DNA of 64,000 nt from Crocodylus rhombifer (lineage: Eukaryota > Chordata > Crocodylia > Crocodylidae). The stretch spans positions 1,233,447 to 1,297,446 of the forward strand of contig JAVSML010024359.1 of NCBI GenBank assembly GCA_038503035.1, given 5' to 3'. Every line of letters begins with the position of its first letter. The stretch's first letter is position 1. The translations under genes and the position numbers were made by a program. The notes under the pieces are model-generated. The model had not been told where the DNA came from and made no database searches. It saw only the letters and a program-made list of their open reading frames with translations. Of this stretch, positions 23,501 through 35,500 are shown in pieces.

Positions 23501-26500
23501 GTTTCACTGGGCATGTCTACATGAGATGCTAACTGCACAGTAGCCTAATAATACTGTGCAGTAGCACATCATATCACAAACAGTGCTAACGCTATAATGC
23601 TACTGCATAGCATTATTAGGCTACTGAATAGTAGCATCACTAAAAAGGTGTGTGCTGGCACTACTGTACAGTAATGCTGGTTACTACGCATTTAGTACTT
23701 GATTGTACACATAACTACTGTGCGTTAATGAACATGTAAATGTGCCTGCTGGCAAGATATTAGCATAATGCATTTTGTCTTATAAAGCTAGATTATTGAA
23801 GTGACTGATGAGAGAAAAGTCAAATGTTAAATATAACAAGGAAGGGTTTGTTTTCAGTTGTTTTCAATCATCTTTCCAGGTCATCCTCGGTTTTTCAACC
23901 AGCTTTCCACTGGGCTGGATATTATTGGTTTGGCTGGTGAATGGCTGACGTCAACTGCTAATACAAACATGTAAGCAGTCTCTTATTTGTTTTTCTTTTC
24001 AATAGTTATATAGGCTGCCAGGGCTCAGAAGTCTTTTTTTTTTAAAAAAAAAGCTTGCAATTTCTACAACTCAGTTGTCATAAAAATGCCCCATATCATG
24101 TACTGTGTGTTTCAGGCAATGGAACCAATTATAGCCTTGAACAGTATTTAAGAGGAAATCTTATTTTACCAACACATGCAAACTCAAATATCACAGAATA
24201 AATTGCAGGCAAAATGTATCAATATTGTTAAAGCTGTAGGAAATGGCATGACTTCTTTTGAAAATGGTCTTGTTTATTTTTCCCAATGTATTATAAAAAT
24301 GAATTCTTAGGTTGATTTCTTTTCATCTTCCTTCCTTCCTTTGTTTCAATTTGCATTCAAGTTAAGTTAATTTGGGTTTATTATTGTTAAGGTTAGAACT
24401 CCAGGGCTGCATTCAGACAAGCATGGATGTCTGGTTCCCGAGCAAGAAGCAGTGGCACACCTTGTGCTGCTGTTACTTGTCCCCAGGGAACACCCATGCC
24501 ATGCAAACTCTGGAGCACAGCAGGTTACCCCAAGTGAGGTAGGAAAGGCTGCATAGGCAACACGTGGGGGGAGCATGTGCCCCCCTGAGATTGGCCACCA
24601 CTGGCCGGGGAGCGGGGAGCGACAGCCAGTGCCCCATCTGAGAGTGTGGGGGTTCTGAGAGAAGCGCCGGTGGCACTTCCATGTTTGCGACTGGCCACTG
24701 CAAGACTCCCCGCTACTGGTCAGTGATCAGCTGTTGGGGGGCCCCCCAGGATCAGGAGGCACCCATCACCCATGGAAGGCTGGAACCAACAACTGTTCAG
24801 GCCCCAGCAGTCTGTCCTGGGGGCTGGGAAAGCTGCATCCATGGTGCTCTTACCACTGGAAGACTGGCTGGCAGCCAGAGCATGGCTCCCATGGGCCAGG
24901 CTCCAGTTTAGGGCAGCGCACACTGCAGCCACGTGCGTCACCCCGTTTTTTTCTGTGTGGGGTATTTTGACTCTGGGATCTGGGTACTATGTGGCTGTGC
25001 TCATCTGGATGCAGTCCCAGGGCACGTCTCCATGAGATGTTTATTGCAGAATTGCCTAATTAGCTCCACACATCTCAGCATTTACACATGTGGCCCTATT
25101 AGGCCACAGGAAACTAATAACCTCTGCACTAGATAAGTACTTGTAAATACAAGTACTATCCTGCTGCAGAGTTTTTTTTCCTGTGTAGCAGTGCACGTGT
25201 AGACACTGACCTGGCTGGCTAGGGCATGAGAGCGCTTCAGTGTGGAGGCTGCCTGCTGACTAGCCCTGCACTGAAGCACTCTCCTGCCCCAGCCAGCCAC
25301 TCCATGGCACACTGAGCCAGGCCAGACCAGCCCTGGGCTGGCAGGCTGACTCCCTGGACTCTCTGCCAGCCAGGGCTTCTCTGACTTGGCTCAAACAGTG
25401 GGTGCATATGTAAATGCGGTACCCAGGAGCAATAAACTCCAGGACAATATGCGCTGGAGGTTATTGCTGTGCATTAATATGTGTATGTAGATGTGCCCCA
25501 GGATTAGTAATTCTGCAGTTACCCAAATGCAGAATATAGAGCAGAATCAAGTGTATTTCTCCCATTGCTCTTTCTCCCACTTAGCAGAAGCAGAGCTGGG
25601 CCTTTTTTGTCTGCCTTACATCACAAAAGTGACTTTTAAGACATTAAAAAAAAAGAAAACTGTCAAAAGGATTAAAAAACATAATACTGAAAATTGACTT
25701 GGTACTTTGAAGGAAACTGAGATTTGTTAAAATCCACTGGGAGAGAGAAGAAGATAAAAAATGAAATGTTGTGCCTGAATTGTATTTAGAATGTGTATTT
25801 TTTTTGACAACAAAATGCAATGTAAGTGAATATGAAGTTCAAGGTATTTTGTTGAATTTCAGCAACAAACAGTGTCATTCAGAAAAAAGGCTTTAGGCTG
25901 ATTTAAATTGTGTATTGATTTGTGTATGCTTCAAAAAGTGCTAGGAGTCAAAATACTTATCTGATAATAGAGACTAGTTTCTATTTCAGGACCTTATTGG
26001 GCATGTGTTACAGTTGTGCTCATTGCACCTAAAATTATCACTGGCTTGTAAATTAGCATAATTGCTAATATGTAGGAAATGAGAAATTTACCTACACATT
26101 GAAAAAACAAGGATTATTTTCATTTGCCCCATCCCTGGATGATGGTTCATTGAGTACTATAGATTAATAGTTAGTCTATGTGGATTATCATATATAGCCA
26201 TGCACTATCTCTAGCAACCCCCCCAAAGTATGCAAATAAAAAACATTTTAAAAAGTGAGACAGTTAATGTCCTATTCTTAAGAGATTACATTAATACGTC
26301 AAATGTGAAAAAATAATTGAAAAAAATTACATTTAATTTGTAATTTGAACACTGTAACACTTCTCTAGTACCACACAATACTGTAAAATTAAAAATCTTA
26401 TTTAGTTTTTGAAAGAAAACTTCACTTAAATTCTATACTCTATATAGGAAAAGCATAATTTATTATTAGAGAAAACATCTTTTATTATTAAAGGTACCTG

Positions 26501-29500
26501 GTAAGTTAAACAGAAGGGTTGTAAATCAAATTCAGTTTGACTGACAGCTCATGAAATCTCGGTAAAGTCAATGGGGTTGTACCATCTAAAAGATAAAGAG
26601 GAATTTGGCTCCATAACATTGTACACTAAGGCCGTGTATATATTAAAGAACTTTATTAAGAACATAGTTCTCAATACTCCAGGAACCCAGTTTCAAAAAG
26701 GTGATTATCTGTTATGAAGGATTTTTTTTCTTGGATTGATATATAAAAGTGTGCTTCTAAAATAATTCAGTAAATCTTATAGCCATTTCTGGATCACTTA
26801 TATTTTAAACACAGAAATATATTAAGCACATTTGAAAATAATTTCCTGCAAGCTTGCAAATGTATGACTAGCCTTTTAGTGTTGAGTTTACTAAGTACAA
26901 AATGAAATACATTTTTCCTTTAACTCAACAATCAACAACAAGGCAACCATTGATCCTTCTCTATCATGAGGTATGCATGAGAGGTCACCAAGACCTTCGA
27001 TGCATATGCCTAGGCAAGAGTATGAAGGAGTGGAGGCTGTCCAGATTTTCCATCCCCACTTGAGACCATCAAGACAGAATCCAGAGGCCAGACTGAATCC
27101 AAACATTCAGTACTTCAATGGCTGTAGTTATATGTGCGTCAGGAATCAAACCCCAGTTTCCCACATGGCAAATCCAACTTAACAGGACTCAATAATTATA
27201 AATAAATTTAAAGGCAGGTGCTTATGAAATATAACATGTTTCAAAGAGTTTGAGAGAGAAGGTTATTTAAAATAGGTAAATAGTTTTCATGAGCTGTAGA
27301 GAAGAGAGTCCTTCTGTGCAGTGTTCCAGCACAGAAGAAAAGGTAATGACCTTTACGTAGAAATTGTTATAACCTAGTTCTGCAAGAAAAGCACGTAATG
27401 TGACCATAATACTGGATTCTTGTGAGAAAGTTATTGTCCCACCACCTTTTTTCTTTTCCACATATAAACAATATTTAAAATATTTGTCATTAATTACAAA
27501 AAAATCTTTTTTCTTTCCCAGACGGATTTTGAATGATCAGGATATTATATACTCTCTTAATTTTCTACTTGTTACCTAATCATAATAGCATATACATATA
27601 TAAATTGAGTGCCAAGGTATTATCCATAATTGAAATGATTCACCCGAAGACTTTTAAAGAGGAATTTTCAAAAGTTGTCAGTTCTAATCTCACTCTACTC
27701 ACATGTAGTAGTAAACATAAGAATAATGATATATAGCATTTTTCATCTTTAGATCTCAAACTGTGTTTTAGAGAAGGTCAATATCATGATCCCCATTTTA
27801 CAGACAGGCAAACCTAGGCACAGAGAAGAAGAATGACTTGTGAGTAATAAAGCTTCCAATGCCTTCAGTGACAGCAGAATTAAGCTAGTGCTGGACACTT
27901 TTAAACCTGGTATGCAGAAATTCCATTACTGTGGAGCTCAGCATGGTGTATTTATGAAGTTCACTTATGGTGTTACCTGTGAGAATTGTGATTTTCTGGA
28001 AACTCCTGGAAGCATGGCTACAGGAAAAAAACCTTTTTATAACTAGAGCTATTTTTCCAGGATGGTTCCCATTTGATAATTTTAGGCTGAAATTTTCGAA
28101 GTTCCTTCTGGGTAAAATTTATAGCATTAGGACACCCTAAATGTCTAGGTGACTGAAAATCTATACTTTATTTACAGTGGCCTTATAATTTTTGATCTTT
28201 TAGTTTCACTGTGAACCTTTGGAAAGTCAAAAAATACCTAGAAATTGCATTTATTTGTAAATACAATTATATCTGTGAGAACTCTTAATATTACATACAC
28301 AAACATTTGTTAAAAACTATATACCCACTATCAGCAGTCAGCAGTTTGCCTGAGCCCAATTGCTCCTTGGAGTTATGTGGTTAAGGTGCACTAGCTTCTA
28401 TAGCCAATGGCACAGGAGAGAGTGATATGGCCAGAATCGCATCTGCCTACCTTCGAGTCCTTGCATCACTAGGTACGCATTTACAATTGCATCCAGAATG
28501 AGGTTTCAACTTATACATCTAGAGCAGTGATTTTCAGTCAGGATGATGTGGCAGTCTGGTGTGCTGTGAGACCCTTTCAAAGCCTGGGGGTGCCGTTCAA
28601 TATTAGCACTGTTAGGTATATAAATGCCTACACATGATTCACAAGATAAATCCATAGATTTCACATAGGGATACACAGTGTCAAAAACATTCTGGTCTGT
28701 TGTGATCTTTCTGAGTTCTTTGAATCATAATAATTGCTATAATATTTTTCTGCGCTCAAAAAATGAATGAAATCAAAGAGTCAGGCTTGCCAACTCAAGA
28801 CAATATTTTTTACTGACAACCTTCAAACTTTTTACTGACAACCAAACGTTTACACTGACTTCTAATAGAATCTGTTTTATGTAATGTAAATGTAGCCCTT
28901 CTGCAAGGCTCCAGACAAGGGCTGGGTTCAAATTTAGGGGTTTAATACCAGCCATAGTAAAAATTATTGTCTATCAGTAAGAAGTTTGCAGATTATCAGT
29001 AAAAAACATTTTTGAGCTGGCAACCCTGCTTAACTGTGGCAGTGGTTTTCTACTCTGAAGCCCCCCACTTTAGGGGTCTCCTACTAATCCCCATACGCTG
29101 ATGCCACAGACCACACCCCATGACATGCTGCCTCCCCTTCATGCTTCCCTTCCCTAGCCCATCCCCAGGCTTACTCCTGCTTGTCCCATACCCTTGTCCT
29201 GGCATGGGCCCTCAAAAAGGACTAGTCTGCCTACTTGCAGGGCATGGGTCACTGCATATGGTTGGGGCGGGGGAGGGAGCTATGGAGATTTCTGTGAGTC
29301 ACAAAGCCCTGACAAAAGTTCCCTTTAGAGTCCTGTGCTCCAGCTCAGACACCAGATGGTGCTGCTCTACTCTATCTGCCCTTGAACACTGACTTCAGCT
29401 TCTTTCTTGCAACAGAGCTTCTATTAATCAAGCTCCAGTGGCTTAGATTTTTTACACAGCTTAATCTTTTACAGACAGACATGTTTAGCTTTGTGTTTTA

Positions 29501-32500
29501 TGGTCTGTCTATAAAGTTATGGACAATTGGAAACCCTGCTATGAGCCGGCATTTTCAGAGGGGTGCCCTGAGTGTAAGAAAAAGGTTGAGAATAACTGAT
29601 CTAGAACCACAGCAAGATGCCTTAACTGCTCTGCCACTGTGCATAAGCCATTTTTTTTTCTCCCAGGAAGTGTTTGGACTCTATTTGTAATTCACAGGGA
29701 CAAATTCAAATCTCATTTAAATCAATGGGAAAAGTCCCATTGATTCAATGAGCTCTGAATCAAGTCCTCAAGAGCCTACACACTAAGGGGCTTTCATTGA
29801 CTTGTAATTCTGCCTGAAAAATGACTGGAAGATTAGGTTAAGATACTGAAAGATAAGAGCTAGCCAATGTAATTTTGCTACTGGAAATAGTGGAGTTGCA
29901 GCTTAATTTATTAAGTCTGCATTTCTGTCATCAGGACCCAAATTCAAGAACACAGTTATAAATGCTTGTTTATAACAATTCTGACGATGGTTAAAAGTAC
30001 CATAAAGATACTATTTTGACTGTTCAAAACCGTCAGTTACAAGAACAGGACAAAAATTAAATTCTACCTTATAAATGCTTTTCTAGTACCAGACAGAAAA
30101 GGGACATAATTAAAGAGTTGGTTTGTTTTTCTAAAGGAGACCAGAGAAGTTAAGTCTAAAGGCATCGTTATCTAATTCTAATAGGTTCCTGTGAAAATTC
30201 CAGTCCTTATGTTTAGTTCATTTTTGCTTCATTCTGAATTCATTTTTCTTTGTTGTTCAGAATAAGCATACTCTCATATAGCTTATTTACAATGATAGTA
30301 ATTTCACAAGCCTGTCTTGATCACCAAAATTAGTCACATAACTTATTATTTTACATTTAAATGTTTGTACATGACATCCAATCCAAAGTTTCTTGCCTGT
30401 ATTAGGTAGATATAACAGTTGACTGCTTTCTCATTTTTGTAATTGGTAATTAGAAAATCATCATTTATAATTACTCTTGACAGCTATTGATTGCACGGTC
30501 TTGTAGAAATAAGTTGTCCTTGGGGATTATCAACAAATAAATTCATGGAATTAATTGTATTTAGATTTTTAAGCCCTAGTTCAATAGTTTTAATTATCTT
30601 TGTGGTTAGCTATCTGATGACTACAGTTTTCATATGATTTTGGCAATATGCTATTCTTTAAGTGTGAAATTGGCACTGTGTGAACCAAATATTTTACAGT
30701 CCAACCTTACACAGTACTGACCAGCAAAGTTTTTTCAATTAATCTGAATGTATAATCACAGGTTTTAGTGACTAATGGTTAGAAGAATGCATAGAAAATA
30801 TGCTATATCTTAGTACTATATTAACATTGCCCCCCTAGGGAGTCTTGCTTGAGTTAGGGCTGCAAGATCAGATCCTAAATTTAAAGGAAGTGTTAAGTCT
30901 TGAATAGTTTCACAAAGGATCAAAGATCAAGCATTTATTTATGTTTTGAAATTTGAACTGTAATCAGTTTATTTTTTTAATCCATGCAGGTTTACATATG
31001 AAATTGCACCTGTTTTTGTCCTCATGGAGCAGATAACACTTCGGAAGATGAGAGAGATTATTGGATGGTCAAATAAGGATGGTGATGGAATATTCTCACC
31101 TGGTGGGTATCTCCTACATTTTGACCATTTAATTGAAATGCCAAGACTTAAATACTAACTGTAGTTGAATAAGCATATTCCTGTACTTACCATAATGCAA
31201 AATCCAGCATCAGAGTTTAAAACTAACAATGTTCTACCTAAAGTATTTGTTTCATTCAGATTTCTCATAAGGAGTTATAACCATTTAGATGCATTTTTAA
31301 TCTTTTTAAAAACATGAATTTGTATTAAATGTGGTTACGAATATAATGGTAAGAGCCCTTCAGAAACTTGGCCAAAGCTTTCAAACTTGCACGTCTAAAG
31401 TCAGCTGCCACAATCAATTCTTAGGCACTTAAATATCCATATTCAGTAAATCTTATAACCATAGTCCTGAATTTCTAGAGGTACAAGGCAACAGCAAGTC
31501 CCACTGGCCACCAGCCCACCATGCAGATGTGGGATTGAGAACCTGGAAGAGGGATGGGCTGCCTTTTCCTTGCATCCACAGGGAAGCTGGGGTTAAGTGT
31601 AGGCCACTCTGTGGCATCATTTGTCTTGAAACTCAGGAAATCTGAGAGAATAGTTACATTAATCCAATATGATATATCACCACCTTCTATGCTCCAAACT
31701 TATTCCATGAAAGGAACATAGGGACAATTGATAGTAGCAGAGGGGACTGGGAAGTTGTGCAGAGGCATAGGGCCTCCTTGTTGATAGCACTTACCTGTTG
31801 CAAAATACCAGGTTGGTATGAATTTGTCAGCGTAGGGAAAAGGGAAAGAACCCTGGACTTGTTTCTGAGGATGAAAAACAAATTGCACTTCACTTTGGAA
31901 TAGTCAAGCATAACATCCATGAACGCAAACTTGCTAAGTTCCTATTTCCCTAGGCAGGAAAAATACACAAGGGGATCTGGCTCAATACAGTGGTTAATGA
32001 AAATGTTTAAGAAAAGCTTTTGTAGGCTCTTGGTAATAGCTCTCCAGTCACAGGGAATTAGGTATGATCCTGCTATACTTGTTAACAAGAAAACATGGGC
32101 CTTGTTTTCAAGTGCAGCATATTGAAAACTGGTCCTTTAATTAATATGTTAGAGAAATATTAACAATCAGATGAGATAAATGAGAAACTCTGACTTTCAA
32201 TATGATTTTTTAAATGATCTGTCTTCAGACCTTTCAGATAGATAACCATGCATCCCATTCATTTATTCTGTTCATACTTCACTGGAGTTTTCACTACAAT
32301 GCACAAGTGGTACTGTGATATGACTTTGTTCCAATAGAGGTCATTTTTTCTCATTTTCAATATTTTATTATGCATTTTTATAGGGGGGGCTATATCCAAT
32401 ATGTACAGCATCATGGCTGCTCGTTACAAGTATTTCCCTGAAGTCAAAACAAAAGGAATGGCTGCTGTTCCTAAACTTGTCCTCTTTACTTCAGAACATG

Positions 32501-35500
32501 TGAGCTTAATGTACTAATTGTTGTTAATACATTGCTAACGGTTTTGTAGACATTTATCTAAATGATTCTTCTACCATTAAATGTGTGTATGTTTTGCTGC
32601 AGAGTCACTACTCAATAAAGAAAGCTGGGTCTGCACTTGGGTTTGGAACAGACAATGTGATTTTGATAAAATGTAATGAAAGGTAAGATGAATGTTAAGT
32701 TTGTGATATATTAAATGTGTTCAACTGTTAAATTTGTTTTATTGTGCCTAAGGACTGGTTCAGTACAGTGTGTCAGGATGCTAATGGCCTGTTGAAAAGC
32801 TCCTGTTAAATTATTTTTGCTGTAGCTGATCCTGTTGTATAGTCTTTTAATTTCCTTTGTCTCTGTTTCTATAATAATTACAGAGGGAAAATAATACCAG
32901 CTGATTTGGAAGCAAAAATTCTGGAAGCTAAGGAAAAGGTTTGCATTTTAAAACATAGTGCCTTAATGTTCAGGTCAGAGTTTATTGTTTTCCTTTGGTA
33001 GCTGAGAGCTAACATTAAATCAGAATATTTATGCTAGAAGCTGTCAGACCCTGTATTATTCTCCAATAACAATTTTGGTTAATAAGGTCTTTTTTTATAC
33101 AACATCTAGAAATATCTACATTTTATTGCTTAGGTTTCCATTGATGACTTAATCATGTAGGGCTTTCAAACTCTTGACCCACATATATGGTTTTTGATTT
33201 TTTTTCCTTTTAACATTCTGTTCTGGAATATTTGAAAAGAGATCATTGAAATTCGTGTGTCAGAGGGCTCATCCTAGGAACTCTCCACAGTTTCCAATAA
33301 TTCTTTCAGGATCAGGCCCTTGACTACTTATTTAATTTTCTCATATGAGGAATTCTATGCTTAAAATAATGAATTTGTTATTGCTTTTGTTTTTTAATGT
33401 TTTCAAAAACAACAGAAATACAACAAGGGGGATTTGCCTAGTTGTTTTGCAAGTGTTCAAAAGAAACTACAGCATGCATAAAACAATAATACAGTTGTGT
33501 AGTTGTGTTGTCCTAGTAACATGTGTGCATGTGTGTGGGCATGCGTACAGATGTGTGTGTGTGTGTATGCATATACATATACTTTGTTTCTTGCAATTCA
33601 GAAAGAGGTAGTTAGCTCTGTTAGTGTGCAGTCAAGTCAGAAGTCAGGGTAGATATGCATCTTTATACACTAACTAAATAATATATATGGAGAGAGAGAG
33701 CACAAGCTTTTGTGAACCAAAGTTCACTTCAGATGCTGTGAAAGGACATGCAGAAGCAGAGTTCATGCAGTTCAAGCATTTTATTTTGAAAAACGTGTGT
33801 GTGTACATCTATTTTAAGTTGTTTCATGCAGGTCACTTATTTTATTTTGACATAACTTACAGTCCCCTTTTTTGTTCTGTTGTTCTATTCCAAAAAAATT
33901 CAAGGCAAGTATCATCTTAAGAGTTATACTTAAAATGATTTTTTCTAAGTATTTTTTAGCATGACTTGACCATTAGAGAAAAAAAAAATCCCATTTTTAT
34001 GTATTTACTTTTCACGTTTTCCAGCACTTCAGTATAGAGAAACAATAACAAAGCCAGCAGTTTTAACCATGTATAGCCAATTAGTTAATTTATTTCCAGG
34101 GTTGTTTGCATGGGTCTTGCAAAGAGCAAAGAAAAGGAAATCATTTTAAAAACAGGAAAATGGGTCAGTAAAGCATCAAATTGACACTAGAATACAGCAA
34201 CAGGTGAAGCACCTGAAATTACTTTTAAGCCTTTTCTCTGGAAATAGATTAGCTTTCATTTATGATCATTTGTTTATTTTTATTGTAGGGATATGTTCCA
34301 CTGTATGTTAATGCAACTGCAGGCACAACAGTATATGGAGCCTTTGATCCAATACAGGAGATTGCAGATATATGTGAAAAATATAACCTCTGGCTCCATG
34401 TGGATGTAAGTAACCAAACACACTGCTAATACTAATTAAGGTTAAAAAGCATTCCTTTTTGTTCCAATTATTTTGTGTTGAATTTAAATATTTGAGATTA
34501 AACTGTGTTCACATTTCCTGCAATTCTGATATTAAGAGGATTGGAAACAGATAATAATTACATTCTACAAAATCCCTCCACATATGGAACTTCTTTTAGG
34601 AGTTCAGTGGTTAGAGGGTTTGCTGGTTTGAGCTTACAGTAAACTAAAATATTTTAGGCTTTTCAAAAATATAAACCTTTCCTTGTCCTTCCATCACTTT
34701 CAGGCTGCTTGGGGAGGTGGACTCCTAATGTCCAGGAAGCATCGCCATAAACTGAATGGAATAGAAAGGTACTATACAGGGCTTATCGGCATTGTTGTAT
34801 TTTTTGTAGTTGCTCATAACTGCCTGGCACTTCACCAATGCGTAAAAAAATGCAGTCCCTTCCTAGCTACAACTTACACCATTAATTATCCACTCTGTTA
34901 ATTAACCTGAAACAGTATAAAACAAGACAGGGGCAAGCAGGTTGCAAACAGCACTGGAAGGGAGATCAGTAAGGGAAAGCTAAGTGAAAGGTAAGTTTAA
35001 AGGAAATTTGAAGGAGATAGGGAGATTACTTGGCAAATAAGAGGAGTGACTGAATTGGGAATGGGAGAAGAAGACAAGGAGAAAACTCTTCCCTCCCTCT
35101 CCAGGGCTGAGAAACACAATGACAGCAGCAGAACTAGTACAGTGCTCCACTGTGCAGGGGGAGAAGGATTTGTAATGCTCATAGATGAGGTCTGCACCCT
35201 GAATGTCAAAAACAGAGTACCACAGGTGCACATTGCACTTCTTTGGAGCTCTGGATGTTGTATCTAGAACTACCCCAACTCTTTCCTACCTAGAACAGGA
35301 GCACAGGTCCCCCATGATTACAAGCTTCAGGCTACTCCAGTGGTTTGCAAGGATATGCAATATGGCTCCATGGCCCCTCCAGTATTCCCTAGTACACAAC
35401 CCAGTTCAGAAGAAAGTGCACTGAGACCAGGGTGTAGCCTTCATTGAATAGTTCATAGTACCAAGTTAACCAAACTTAGAACAGGCAGGGAAGGAGTCCT

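Larger units (their letters stand above)
20397..23879 (+). other. GAD1: GAD1 intron 5
   Basis: 3.5 kb. CpG-rich for the first 150 bases, then AT-rich. Holds a short CR1 tail at 22128-22190 and a MITE at 23509-23746. In mammals this intron contains the alternative embryonic exon that produces truncated GAD25. I could not identify a convincing counterpart here. A stretch near 22345-22400 resembles an old amniote repeat with the 'GATTTCAGTGGGA' theme. Confidence 0.6.
23971..30989 (+). other. GAD1: GAD1 intron 6, transposon-rich
   Basis: 7.0 kb, AT-rich. Contains the adjacent elements at 24404-25018 and 25020-25498, a MIR-like piece near 27740-27850, the hAT element at 28525-29598, and older repeat-like stretches around 26550-26625 and 29690-29775 with the 'CCCATTGA..TCAATGGG' theme common in amniote genomes. 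Stretches from 25.5 to 26.5 kb and 30.0 to 30.9 kb hold nothing I recognise. Confidence 0.65.
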
